This document shows, piece after piece, positions 13,151 to 22,866 of a DNA stretch of 64,000 bases. The notes under the pieces were generated by a model. That model did not search any database, was not told the DNA's origin, and saw only the letters and a list, made by a program, of their open reading frames with translations. Each line of letters opens with the position of its first letter. Within the stretch, counting starts at the first letter, position 1. The stretch is from the NCBI GenBank assembly GCA_038025085.1, contig CM076146.1, forward strand, positions 12,028,001 to 12,092,000, given 5' to 3'. The position numbers were made by a program, and so were the translations under genes. The DNA comes from Tetragonia tetragonoides. Lineage: Eukaryota > Streptophyta > Magnoliopsida > Caryophyllales > Aizoaceae.

Positions 13151-13170
13151 AGGATTTTCTTGTAGTGGTA

Positions 13171-13356
13171 AATTTATCACTCATATAAGCTCGAAATAAT
13201 TTCATGATGATAATTATATCATCAGAAAGATCTCAAAGCATACTTTCAAATGAGTCCAATATCGACTATGTTTGGATGAATTTTAAATGATTAACGATTA
13301 AGTTTAAAAAATAGTTCAGTTCAGATCAGTTTTATCCACATGAATCAAACGGAGTG
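13171..13356. mobile_element. MITE-like element, right half
   Basis: The continuation of the element begun at 769; its terminal atgaatcaaacggagtg is the imperfect inverse of that left end. It contains no coding sequence. Confidence 0.55.
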
Positions 13357-13424
13357 TAATTCTCTTCCCCCTAATTTTTTTATATACGTAGTTTTGATTT
13401 TTGTTTTTGAAAGTCCAAAACACC

Positions 13425-13540
13425 TGCGCCTATTACAGGCGCAAGAAATCGATAGATGCGCCTGCTTTAGGCCCAGGTTATTTGATTGTGCGTCTACTTT
13501 TGGCGCATGTACAGACAATATGCGCTTACAATAAGGCGCA
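13425..13540. repeat. Array of four short hairpins at 32-bp intervals
   Basis: Four dyads start at 13,425, 13,457, 13,489 and 13,521, exactly 32 bp apart. Each spans 19-20 bp and follows TGCGCCT-N5-AGGCGCA; the first is perfect with 7-bp arms, the others carry one to three mismatches. The 13-bp segments between them differ. 32 is not a multiple of 3 and no protein is recognised here. Function unknown. Confidence 0.8.
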
Positions 13541-16500
13541 GGCTAGTGTGTATGCCATACTACTATTGTATTGGGTACACGTGTGTATGAGCAAAGTCAG
13601 TATTAATCACGCATTACCCAGATAGAGATAGAAAGAGTATTTTTGGCAGAATACACCGCCATGGCCTAACAACCTGTAGCAATTCTTGTCCTTTAATTCT
13701 TCCATTTCCCATTGTCTCTCTTTCTCTCTCTCTCTTATTTGCTAGTTTCTATTTTCTAGGGGATAGGGAGTAGTATCTCTCTCTCTCTCTTGTTTTGCAT
13801 ACTACTGATCACCATATTATCATTTCATCTTCATTTGGGAATTTGATTAGCTTTTACGACATTATTATTCTTGTTTGTTTCTTTGAGATGCAATGGTGTG
13901 TCTGTGTGTGGTGTGTCAGGTGAGGGAGATGCGCAGTGGTGTTTTGTTTTGTTCTTTTATTTATTTTAGTTTAGGGGTATTTTGGGAACTTTAATTTTTA
14001 GTGTGTAGTACTGTTTAAAATGTGATGCCGTACTTACCACTCCCTAACTAATATGGAGTTATTCGTATAAAAATCAAAGTTGTGCTATATGTAGTGTAAA
14101 GTTGCTTATGTGACACTCAATAACAATTGTTTGGATTTAAATGTATAAGTTAATTTTATATCTTTTTCATACTTTAAAAAAAATCAAAAAAATTAGATAT
14201 ATGATACCATCTTGATATATACTCTATCAACCGATATATTTACACATTCGTGTGTATGCTGTCCATAAATTTATCTACCTAACTTTTTAATAGTCAATAT
14301 CCTACTATTATTGGTTCTTATCTCTCTTTGGTTTATTTTTTTTTTAATGTAAAATTACTTATGTGTCATGTTATGTGTTATGGCGGCGGTTCTTTTGATC
14401 CATGTAGATAAATTAATTTTATATTTTTTTAAACTTATAATAATGTATCGAAGAAAATAGTGTTTAAACCTACCTTGTTCACATTATTTTACCATTCTAC
14501 CCTATTAATCCATCTCCATTGAATCATGTATTTTTGTTGGGGTATGAAATCACTTTAAAAATTGAGATTGAATTTATTCTTTAGTTTTAAACGTCTCTAT
14601 GCATTTATTACTTGTGACTACTTCTTTTATTAAATTCGTTGTATATAGTTTTTAGTATAGTTTAGTTTAAGTTCAATTATGTCCATGTATCCTTCAATTA
14701 TAAAAACCAAAATTATGTTCATGTATTCTAATTTACTTCGACAATATGGTTCATGTATCCTTATTAAATGGTTAATTTGACATTAACTTAAAGATATGAA
14801 AATGATTGGACATGGTGATATGGAAGAACATCTATGAATACAACAATGTATATGATCCACTTTTATATAGGACACGTGGGTATCAATACACGTTAGATTC
14901 ATTATACACTATGCTGTTTTTTTGAAAATTCTGAATGAGTTCATACTTACTTGCTGAAATGCGCCTATTGACGTCAAAAAATGGAATATGAATTTTTATG
15001 GTATATGAATTTTAAGTCAATAAAGAATGGAATGATTTTCAATGACCTCTAGTGGAACTTTATTTTACCTAAATTTTATGAATACTAATGATATAGTTTT
15101 AATGGCTAGTGAAACCAAATAACTAAACTTGGAACACTTTTTAAGGTAAATAACAATTAAAATACATCGAATCATAGGATGTCTATGTATGCAATGACAT
15201 GGATGCCACGTGTCAATACAATGGCTATCATGATTCACTTTTATATCTCGTATGATGCACAGTCATTTTTTAAGTGTCGTTTTAGATGTTCCTATTTAAT
15301 TTGACCTCAATTTGTGAAATAACTATTTATAATCAAAATATGAAAGGATATTTATTGAGTTTGTATTGAAAAAAATTTCACTATATATAATTTTTACGTA
15401 CTCCGATTTATGAGAAAATAGTGGTTAAAGTTCGACCACGTAAATCAAAAACGATTTTGATTCAAAATATGAAAGAATATTCGTTGGGTTCGTATTGGAA
15501 ACTATTTTTCACTATATATAATTTTCATAAATTTTACGTACTCTAGTTTATGAGAAAAAAATAGTGGTCAAAGTTCGACCCTAAAAATTGAAAACCATAC
15601 TTAATATATACTAAGATAGTATATATTGAACTTAAAACATTATTGAATAAGGACTAAAACGTCAATGAGTGTAATAAAAAAAAGTTAATAAATGTTGCAT
15701 TTAATATTTTGACACGAATGACATGGCAACCAATTTATTGTATGCAGCAGATGTATGTCCCGTGCAATGCCAAGCTTGTTAGTGAAGTGTCTGTCCTTTT
15801 TTAAGTATCATTTTAAATGTTCGTGTTTAAATTTGAACGTCGATTAGTGAAAATACTAATTAGATTCAAAATATATATTTATTGGGTTCATGTTGAAAAG
15901 TATTTTTATTATATATAATTTTAAGTCTTCAATTTTATGAGAAAATAGTAGTTAAAGTTCGATCTCAAAAATAGAGAACGTCACTTTTAAAATAAAGATG
16001 TAATGTACATTAAATTTGAAAGCATTAATATTAATTAAGCATAAAGATTATTTATTAAATTTGAAAGCATTATTAATGGAACATCAAAAAGTAAATCAAT
16101 ATTGTATTAATTATTTTTGACCGAAATGACGTGGCAACCAATGTGGCGCCTATGTGGATGCCACGTGTCGATGCAGCAAGGTGTATAATCCAGTTATATA
16201 TATTAGATTAGATGTACAAGTAACCTTGTGTCAACATGAAGTACATATACATTTTACAAAAAATTCGTTAGATTTGTTTTACTTTAATTTATATCCATGA
16301 TAAAAGAAATTCCTACATATACTACATATTCAATGTACATAATATAGTGTAGGGTTTACCCCTAAATCACCACACCTTCAAAATAACTATTTAGACATGG
16401 TCCTTGGGTGGCTACGTTCAAAGTCAATTTCATTCGGTGTGTGAAGGTTGCCGGTCCAAATTTTCCATTGTGTAAAGATCGAGGAGTGCAAAGGCAGTAG

Positions 16501-16969
16501 TAGATGGATTTGCAAAACAAGAGATTGCAAAAGAAAATGACTTTGTAGCTTGGTTTTAATTTGTAGTGTATAACTTCTAATCTTAAAAAAATATAAAAAA
16601 TTGTAGTGTATAACTTTGGAGTGTTATTTTTAGTTTATTGCTTGCATCGCTCTTTGTGTATGAGTACAATATCCTATGAAATCTTTCCTAGAAAGTGGGA
16701 GTAGGTTGTTGTATGATGCAAGTGAAGTTGTGCCTTGACGTTCTTTGTATTCACTTCTTCTCGAAGTTTGATCATTAATGAAGAATGCCTAATTATCAAA
16801 AATAGCTATTTAGATTACTCAAAATATCAAAAATTAAAAGAAAACAAAAGTAGCCCTAAAAGGGGTAGTGTAGTTGGTAATGGGGTTGAATTCATTTCAA
16901 CATTCATGATTTCAATTCTTACAAGGCTTTGTTGAGCCTGTCGGCAAGATAAAACAATCTGGTTGATAT
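13541..16969. other. AT-rich intergenic DNA, no gene recognised
   Basis: Contains CT-rich tracts (13,710-13,790), possible weak promoter-like sequence, and the degenerate repeat family at 14,820-16,210. No open frame resembles a protein. Confidence 0.6.
14820..16210 (+). repeat. Degenerate direct repeats of roughly 0.4-0.5 kb
   Basis: Recurring phrases: a gccacgtgtc block at 15,208 and 16,161, with a related gacacgtgg at 14,871; gacatggcaacca or gacgtggcaacca at 15,719 and 16,129; ttatgagaaaatagt plus ttcgacc or ttcgatc at 15,410, 15,550 and 15,940. The copies are diverged and partly deleted. The origin is unclear; an old tandemly arranged non-autonomous element is possible. Confidence 0.6.
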
Positions 16970-17812
16970 AAGAAGAACAATAAAGGATTTGTTATCAAAT
17001 CTTTTTGGGCACACCTTTTTGCTCTGATAGTAGGGTGGATTTTAAGACTAGCACTTATGTGTTGGATGAGAAATTTGGAATCACTAGGGCTTTTAAGGAT
17101 CTTATTAATAATATATATATCCTAAGGAGGAAAATTTAAGCAAAACTGTGTGGATCTAGAAGCTTAAAGTTCCCCCCAAAATTCAGTTTTTTGTGTGGTT
17201 ATATGATGACGCTCTATTTCTAAGAGAAAGATTACTAATACTGATAAATGTAGCTTTTGTTATGGTTTTTTGGAAACTTTTTTGCAAGTTTTTAAAAATT
17301 GTTCTATAGCCAGTGAGATTTGGAGTGAACTCCATTTCTCTCACAGTGATAGCAACAATATTAGATATTGGCTCAAAAACAACCTCTTAACTAAGGGTAC
17401 CTTTAAGTCCAAACCTAAACCGCTGTGTTTGCCTTGGCATTTGGGATATATGGAGAAGGAGAAACAAAACCATCTTTGAGGAGTATGTTCTCCCTCTCCA
17501 TTTATGGATTAAGAATACTATTTTCTCTATCTCTGAATTTCTTTCCAACCAGCCCCTAATAAATACCACTGATGCAAGCACCATTGCTAAACAATCCAGG
17601 CACCGGTGTCCCCCTACCAGTGGCATGTTGAAATGTACTTCGGATGCCTATCTAGCAACACCTTCTACTAGTGTAGGAATTGCAGGTTGTGTGAGAGATG
17701 ACACTGGCAAGTGGATCATACTTGCAAGACAGGTCAAGGCTCATAATTAACTGATGGATGAGCTTCTGGCAGTGAGAGAAGCACTTCTTCTTGCACAAAC
17801 AAAACAATGACC
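16970..17812 (+). pseudogene. L1-type LINE 3' fragment: zinc-finger RVT domain and start of RNase H
   Basis: Plus-strand translation, with stops and shifts, shows a zf-RVT region (FGITRAFKDLINN; LKVPPKIQFFVWL; CSIASEIWSEL near 17,310) followed by the beginning of an RNase H domain (GIAGCVRDDTGKWIILARQV, then DELLAVREALLLAQ near 17,760-17,800). Reverse transcriptase and endonuclease are absent, so it is a 5'-truncated or broken copy. The RNase H domain stops at about 17,810, where the fold-back starts and the remainder appears on the other strand. Confidence 0.8.
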
Positions 17813-17815
17813 AAC

Positions 17816-17952
17816 ATGATCTTCTCATCTGATTCGTCCAGAGCAATTTCAATGATTAACAATGATTCGTCCAGAGCAATTTCAATGATTTCAATGATCT
17901 TCTCATCTGCTCATGAATCATTGTTAATCATTGAAATTGCTCTGGACGAATC
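17816..17952. repeat. Fold-back: perfect 38-bp inverted repeat with internal duplication
   Basis: The arm at 17,831-17,868 is the exact reverse complement of 17,915-17,952. The 46-bp spacer contains another partial copy of the arm (17,864-17,890) and a repeat of atgatcttctcatct (17,816-17,830 and 17,896-17,910). This looks like replication template switching. Confidence 0.95.
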
Positions 17953-18172
17953 ATTGAAAACGCCTAAAGAGTTGTTACAGAAACCAACATCAAATTCAAG
18001 TAGTTCAGGTACCCTAACAGTTGGGTTTAGCAAAATATTGTTTGAAATTAGTCCTAGTCTAGCACACTTGCTTAGTTTATCAGCTACTGCATTGCAATCT
18101 CTGTTGTCATGCTCAATCTTCCAGTTCATCCCATGAAGTAAATCCCTGCAATCTAAGACAACATCGGGTAAA
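17905..18172 (-). pseudogene. Inverted C-terminal part of LINE RNase H
   Basis: The minus strand translates to MNWKIEHDNRDCNAVADKLS near 18,129-18,070, the C-terminal HxxRxxNxxAD motif of plant LINE RNase H, in which the Asp of AVADKL is the last catalytic residue. The first part of such a domain lies on the plus strand just upstream, so the two pieces look like one domain split and inverted at the fold-back. At 18,173 it meets the truncated LTR. Confidence 0.75.
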
Positions 18173-18368
18173 TGGATAGCCCTTATTATAAGGATTCCAA
18201 CGCTTTTGACCTTGCCTCAATCAGGTTCCCGGATCAAGAGATATCACGTCTCGAAGATTTGGGTCGAAACCGCTCAATCCCGACCCCCTGGGTCAGCCCA
18301 TAGGCAATTTCGTAATTAACTGAGTACAAAAGGTCAAAAACCCTAGTTACACGCGTGCCGTCAGGTCC

Positions 18369-18490
18369 AGCGGCTATCGCTACCTGCCCGGCGGCCAGCG
18401 CGTGACAGCGGGGGCCTTCTGGCCAGCCGCTGGGCCCCAGCGGGAGTCGCGAGCCCCAGCTGCCCTCCATGTGGCCGCTGGGCCGGTTTT
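18369..18490 (+). promoter_or_regulatory. GC-rich dyad array in LTR 1
   Basis: Copies of an AGCGG..CCGCT-type dyad begin near 18,369, 18,390, 18,407, 18,439 and 18,459. They are the same kind as the 21-bp-phased arrays at 29,423-29,530, 41,296-41,390, 42,886-43,090 and 46,975-47,091. They end about 65 bp before the TATA box. Confidence 0.7.
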
Positions 18491-18554
18491 TTGGCTGGGC
18501 CGAGTTGTGGCGCCGGGTTTCTTATCCTAAGCCCCAAAATCCGTCCCCCAACTC

Positions 18555-18562
18555 TATAAATA
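18555..18562 (+). promoter_or_regulatory. LTR 1 TATA box
   Basis: tataaata preceded by ccaactc, in the LTR position expected for the U3 promoter. The block carrying it is deleted from the 3' LTR. Confidence 0.7.
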
Positions 18563-19567
18563 GTCCTCTTCACCCTCTTTTGCAGAGGGTCAGTCAATTC
18601 ATAATTTTGAGAGCAATGAGAGCACATATTTCCCCAAATCAAAGAGAATTCAGAAATCTGAAGATCCAAGCAAGCATTACACCTAACCTATCACCCAAGA
18701 TCGAAGTGCAATTCCAATTCTACTAGTCCCGTTCGAATAGAACGTCTAGGTTAACCATCCTGAGGGCCTAAACTCTTTATTAAATCTCTTATTTACTATT
18801 TATCAATCATGTTTTATTTAGCTTTTGATTATGGATGAATAAATTTGCATGCTTTGGGTTTTGTATATAATTATGCATGTTTAGTTTATAAAGTTAGCAT
18901 CTTTTTTATTAGTTATGCAAGTTTGCACCTTTTTGTAGTTTTTGCATGCATATAGTGGCCTCCTAGGTTTATTTTAGCATAAAGTTAATATATTTGCATT
19001 GTTCTTCTTTTGAAGTTACTAACAATTTTATTGATGTGCATATACAATGCTTGGCGCGTTTAGCAAAGTGCGGTAGGTTGGAGCGTTATTTAATGCTTTA
19101 TATCTTGCTTATGCTTGTTAATAGTATGCATGTAAATTGGATATAAATTGTGCGAAGTGATAACATAGGATTTGGTTGTCTTTAACCCGCCTAGTTAATT
19201 TAGGATCTTGGACGACCAGACTTGTATGGAACCATATAGTATAAATAAATATTTGACATGGATAAGCTTAGTAGAGGCCGTTTATACGGGCGATTTAGAT
19301 GAGATTCCTTTATTTTATTTCGTACCTACACCCCCGAACTCAATATTTTGTCCCCATGGGCATGAGTCAATTCCCAATAGGAATTGGGTGCACTATTGAT
19401 GGTTTCCAATTGTTTCCTTAAAAATTGGTGGCGGCTTCTTATTTGCAAACTGTTATTCCCCATAATTAAATTAAATTGCATATGATGTATTATTAAGAAC
19501 CATTAATCCCAATCGAATAAAATCACGATTTTAATGGAGAGCCGGGAAGAGGCGAGGGTTCTTACAG

Positions 19568-19585
19568 TGACGACTTCACTGGGGA
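19568..19585 (+). other. Primer-binding site (degenerate)
   Basis: tgacgacttcactgggga begins one base after the LTR. It resembles the tRNA-derived site of Ogre/Tat elements but starts TGA instead of TGG. The tRNA-Arg assignment is from general knowledge of these elements, not verified. Confidence 0.55.
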
Positions 19586-20541
19586 CGAATAACAAGAGGG
19601 TGTAATTCGTACACTTATCCATGTTAATAATTTATTTTAGCTATTTGGTTCAATTATCGTATGTGTTTAGTTTCTTTGCTCTTGCATCCATATCATTCAT
19701 ATTGCATGCATTATCATCGCAAGATGTCGAAAGACATCACCTCTCCATAAACAGGAATTACCCTTTGGAACATTGTCTATGACTTAGGCCGGTGACCCAC
19801 TCGGTCCGAATTACCTTTGCACATAGTCGTGTTCCACCCCATGGCATTTACATGTTTCCATTCGAGATGTGTAAAACGGTACGTCTAGTCTTACTATGCA
19901 CCCCATAGATGACGAAACGCATCCGGTCGTGGGTTACCATATCCAACCATAGATTGTGTCAACTATTGCATTATGTCCCACAATCTATATCAAGGTGCTA
20001 ATTGATTTACTTACCATATTATGATTGATTGTTTCCTTGCTATGTGATTAGTTTCCATAGAATATTAGTATTAAATCCCCCAGGATTCCTTTTTTGAGTC
20101 CTGGTTAGGAAAGGTTTTCCTTTTTGTTTGCTTGTGCGTTTTGTCAAGTTTACAAATAGAGTATAGGATCCTTTTCTTTTTAGGAAGTAGAATCCTTGTA
20201 TGACTCCGATGACGCTAGTGATCATGTTAGGAAGACGTTCCTTTCCCTAAGAATTAGATTGCATGCAAATAATATATTCCCGTCAATGATCTTTCACCAA
20301 ATAAAAAAAGAGAGTCCAATTTTATTCCATATGCAAGTCAATAGTACATCTCCTTTCCTTAAATTAGGGAATTTCATCCCATATGCAAGTCAAGAGTATT
20401 TATAATTCTAATAAAGTCGAAAGATCATTGACTAGAATATGCTATTTTCATAAAATCGCGTGTTTCCCAAAAGATCACCATGTTGAGGATTAGTTCTAGA
20501 TTCTGTTCCCACATTTGTTTTAAAATAAAAATCTTTATTCT
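19586..20541 (+). other. Leader of Tat element 1
   Basis: About 950 bp without a recognised gene between the primer site and gag. A direct repeat of catatgcaagtcaa occurs at 20,327 and 20,379. Confidence 0.5.
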
Positions 20542-21658
20542 GTGGAGTTTCCCATTTATTTAAACGGGCCTTTTTATGTCCAGAATTGGTGGAGTAAAGA
20601 TCCCGGTCCTAGGGAGTGGGAGAGGGACGAGTCTAGCAAGAGGTTAGTACGCAAGTTGTCGTTCGAACCTTTACCACAAGCACAGTTCGTGGGCCCCATT
20701 TGGCTCGATTACCTTCGCACACCGCCATTGTCACCTCGAGCCTCACCACCTAGTTCACCAAAGTCCGATATGTCTGGAGACGCTGAGAAAACCGCTGACC
20801 AAAAGATGGATGACCTTTTACCCCAAATGATCGCTATGAATGCTAGATTCACTAATATGGAAGCCCGTGTCGCTAAGTTGGATCCCCCTACTAGGGATGA
20901 TGATGAGCCCGAGCCCGATAAGGAAAAGGCCGAACCCTCCAATAAAGAGGTCCAAGAACTCCAAGCCAAACTGAACAGGCTTGAATCTGTCCTTAGCAAA
21001 AGTCGTGTCTTTAACGACATGATCCTCAATTCTGAAGGCTATGCTCCCCACATCAAGGGAAAATTACCCACTAAGTTTTCCATGCCTGAAGTTCCCACTT
21101 TCAAAGGAACCGATGATCCACAAGATCATATTAGAGCCTTCACTACTGCATTGGGCCTTAGAGGCATTGAACAAGAGCTGTATGTTCACCTCTTTCCCCA
21201 AACTTTGGATCCTGCTGTCAGGGCCTGGTTCTTCAAATTGCCCACCCAAAAATTGCAAAAATGGGAGGATTTATCTACTTTGTTCCTCGAAAAGGTATGC
21301 CGACAATGTCTTGCCTCCCATGACATTGAGAGAATGGGATATCACCAAACAAGGTGACAAAGAAGGGTTCACCAATTTCGTGAGAAGGTGGAGAACTAAG
21401 GTTGCTGAAATGATTGATCGCCCATCTGAAAGGGATCAAATTAGAATGCTAGTCCAAAATTTGGCATCTGAGTACCGCGAACACATGAAGTTTCAACCCA
21501 TAACCACCTATGCCTTACTAACTGAAGTAGGCATGGCCATTGAAGATGACCAACTCCAAAGAGGAAAGAACAAGGTCACTTACAACAAAAATACAAGTGG
21601 GTATAAGGATAAGAAGTACATTAATACCAACCATACCTCCACAAGTAGAGGAAAATGA
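20542..21658 (+). pseudogene. Gag of Tat element 1
   Basis: The capsid-like structural protein of the retrotransposon particle. The first frame (20,542 to about 21,290) has an acidic and proline-rich N-terminal part, a predicted coiled coil (VQELQAKLNRLESVL) and the start of the retrotransposon gag domain (FKGTDDPQDHIRAF; AVRAWFFKLP). A frameshift near 21,290 moves the rest to another frame (YADNVLPPM; GFTNFVRRWRTK; to 21,658). A second shift near 21,610 leads into the nucleocapsid part. The initiator is uncertain: the frame is open upstream of the first clear Met at about 20,542. Confidence 0.85.
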
Positions 21659-22863
21659 GGTGAACGCCATTGCTGACAGGCGTCCAAGAAGGTATACTCC
21701 CCTCGGAATGCCTTATGTGAAGGTCTTAGACAAATTGATCAAAGGAGACTATCTACATCCGATTGGGCCTGCTCCCATTCCACCTAAAGAGAAAAGATCA
21801 CCGTATTGGAACGAGTCTGCATTCTACAAATACCATAGGGGGCGTGGACATGATACTGAAAAGTGTTACACTCTCAAGGATAAAATCCAGGATTTGTTCG
21901 ATAATGGCACTATACCATTGCCTAAAGATGCACCGCCACCCAGCAACAACAATAATCCCCTCGGGAATTCTTTTGCCATTGACATAGAAGAAGGGTTCGA
22001 TCCCTCCTATCTGATCACTCCTATTGGGAAGGCCATACCACCATACCCAAGCCCAAGGCCCACGCTGGACGTTTGCGGCCTGTGGGATAGTGATGAGGAA
22101 GATAATGGGTCACATACTGATCCAGAAGACGTGCTGACTCCTCAAGTCCATGACATAGCCAATGGCAAGGCTTGGTATGACATCTCTGATGATGAGAAAG
22201 AAGAGGATGATAAAGCCCTCAACTACCTCACAAGATCAGGACGCCAGTTCAGGCCCGAAAACATCTATATGGATCCATCCCAAATCCAACCCGTAGAGCC
22301 TGTAACCATCCCCAATCGGGATTCGGCCCAAAGAGAAATGGCAAAAGAGGACGGTGGGAACAACATCCTCAAACAACTACAAAGAACAAAAGCTGATATA
22401 TCCATCTGGCAACTGTTGACCACTTCTATCACTCATAGAAGGGCCGTGCTAGAAGCCTTGAATGCAACCACCATTTCTCCAAATGCCACCTCTGAAGAGG
22501 TAGTCAACCTCCTGGTTCAAGGAAAGTCATCCACACCCGTCACTTTTTCTGATAAAGACCTTCCACCTGAAGGTATTCACCACAACAAAGCCCTTTATCT
22601 GACCGTAATCTGTCAACAAAGACAGGTCCCTATGACTTTAGTGGACAATGGCTCAGCCTAATATTGTCAACAAACTAGATTGCAACATCCTCGCGCATTC
22701 CACACAAGGGCTAAGGGCTTATGATAATTCCAAGAGGAATGTATTGGGTACTTTCTCCATGAATATCAATATTGGGCCCATCGAGAAAATGGTTCAGTTC
22801 CATGTAATTGATATTCCAGCCACCTTCAACCTACTCTTAGGAAGGCCCTGGTACACGGGCTAA
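21600..22863 (+). pseudogene. Nucleocapsid and protease region of Tat element 1
   Basis: The nucleocapsid motif reads KYHRGRGHDTEKC near 21,825-21,865; the first Cys expected of the zinc knuckle is Tyr, whereas element 2 keeps it (CKFHRGKGHDTEKC). A Pro- and acid-rich linker follows. The aspartic protease active-site stretch is MTLVDNGSA at about 22,630-22,658, directly followed by a stop; the protease continues in the next frame (LRAYDNSKRN; FNLLLGRPW) to another stop at 22,863. The protein would process the polyprotein, but the breaks make it inactive. Confidence 0.85.
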
Positions 22864-22866
22864 ATG

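Larger units (their letters stand above)
827..13167 (-). mobile_element. CACTA (En/Spm) transposon, CACTA-1, about 12.3 kb
   Basis: The left end begins CACTACAAGAAAA at 827 and the right end finishes as its inverse, ttttcttgtagtg, at 13,167. A 3-bp target duplication, GTA, flanks both ends, which fixes the borders. Subterminal repeats built on GTCGTTGC lie inside both ends. It encodes a TNPD transposase and a TNPA-like protein on the minus strand, so its 5' end is at 13,167. Later arrivals inside it are a copia fragment, a LINE RNase H fragment and a Mutator-like element. Both genes are interrupted, so it is probably no longer autonomous. Confidence 0.95.
18173..19566 (+). repeat. 5' LTR of Tat element 1 (5'-truncated)
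   Basis: Matches 34,027-35,109 with substitutions and ends ttcttaca like that copy. The first 133 bp of the complete LTR start (TGTAGACACCC at 33,894) are missing, replaced by the LINE remnant. Unlike the 3' copy it retains the promoter block 18,246-18,575 with dyads and a TATA box. Confidence 0.9.

Noticed and set aside
13425..13540. A CRISPR array
   Set aside because: Only four short dyads, 13-bp spacers, a plant nuclear context and no cas genes.
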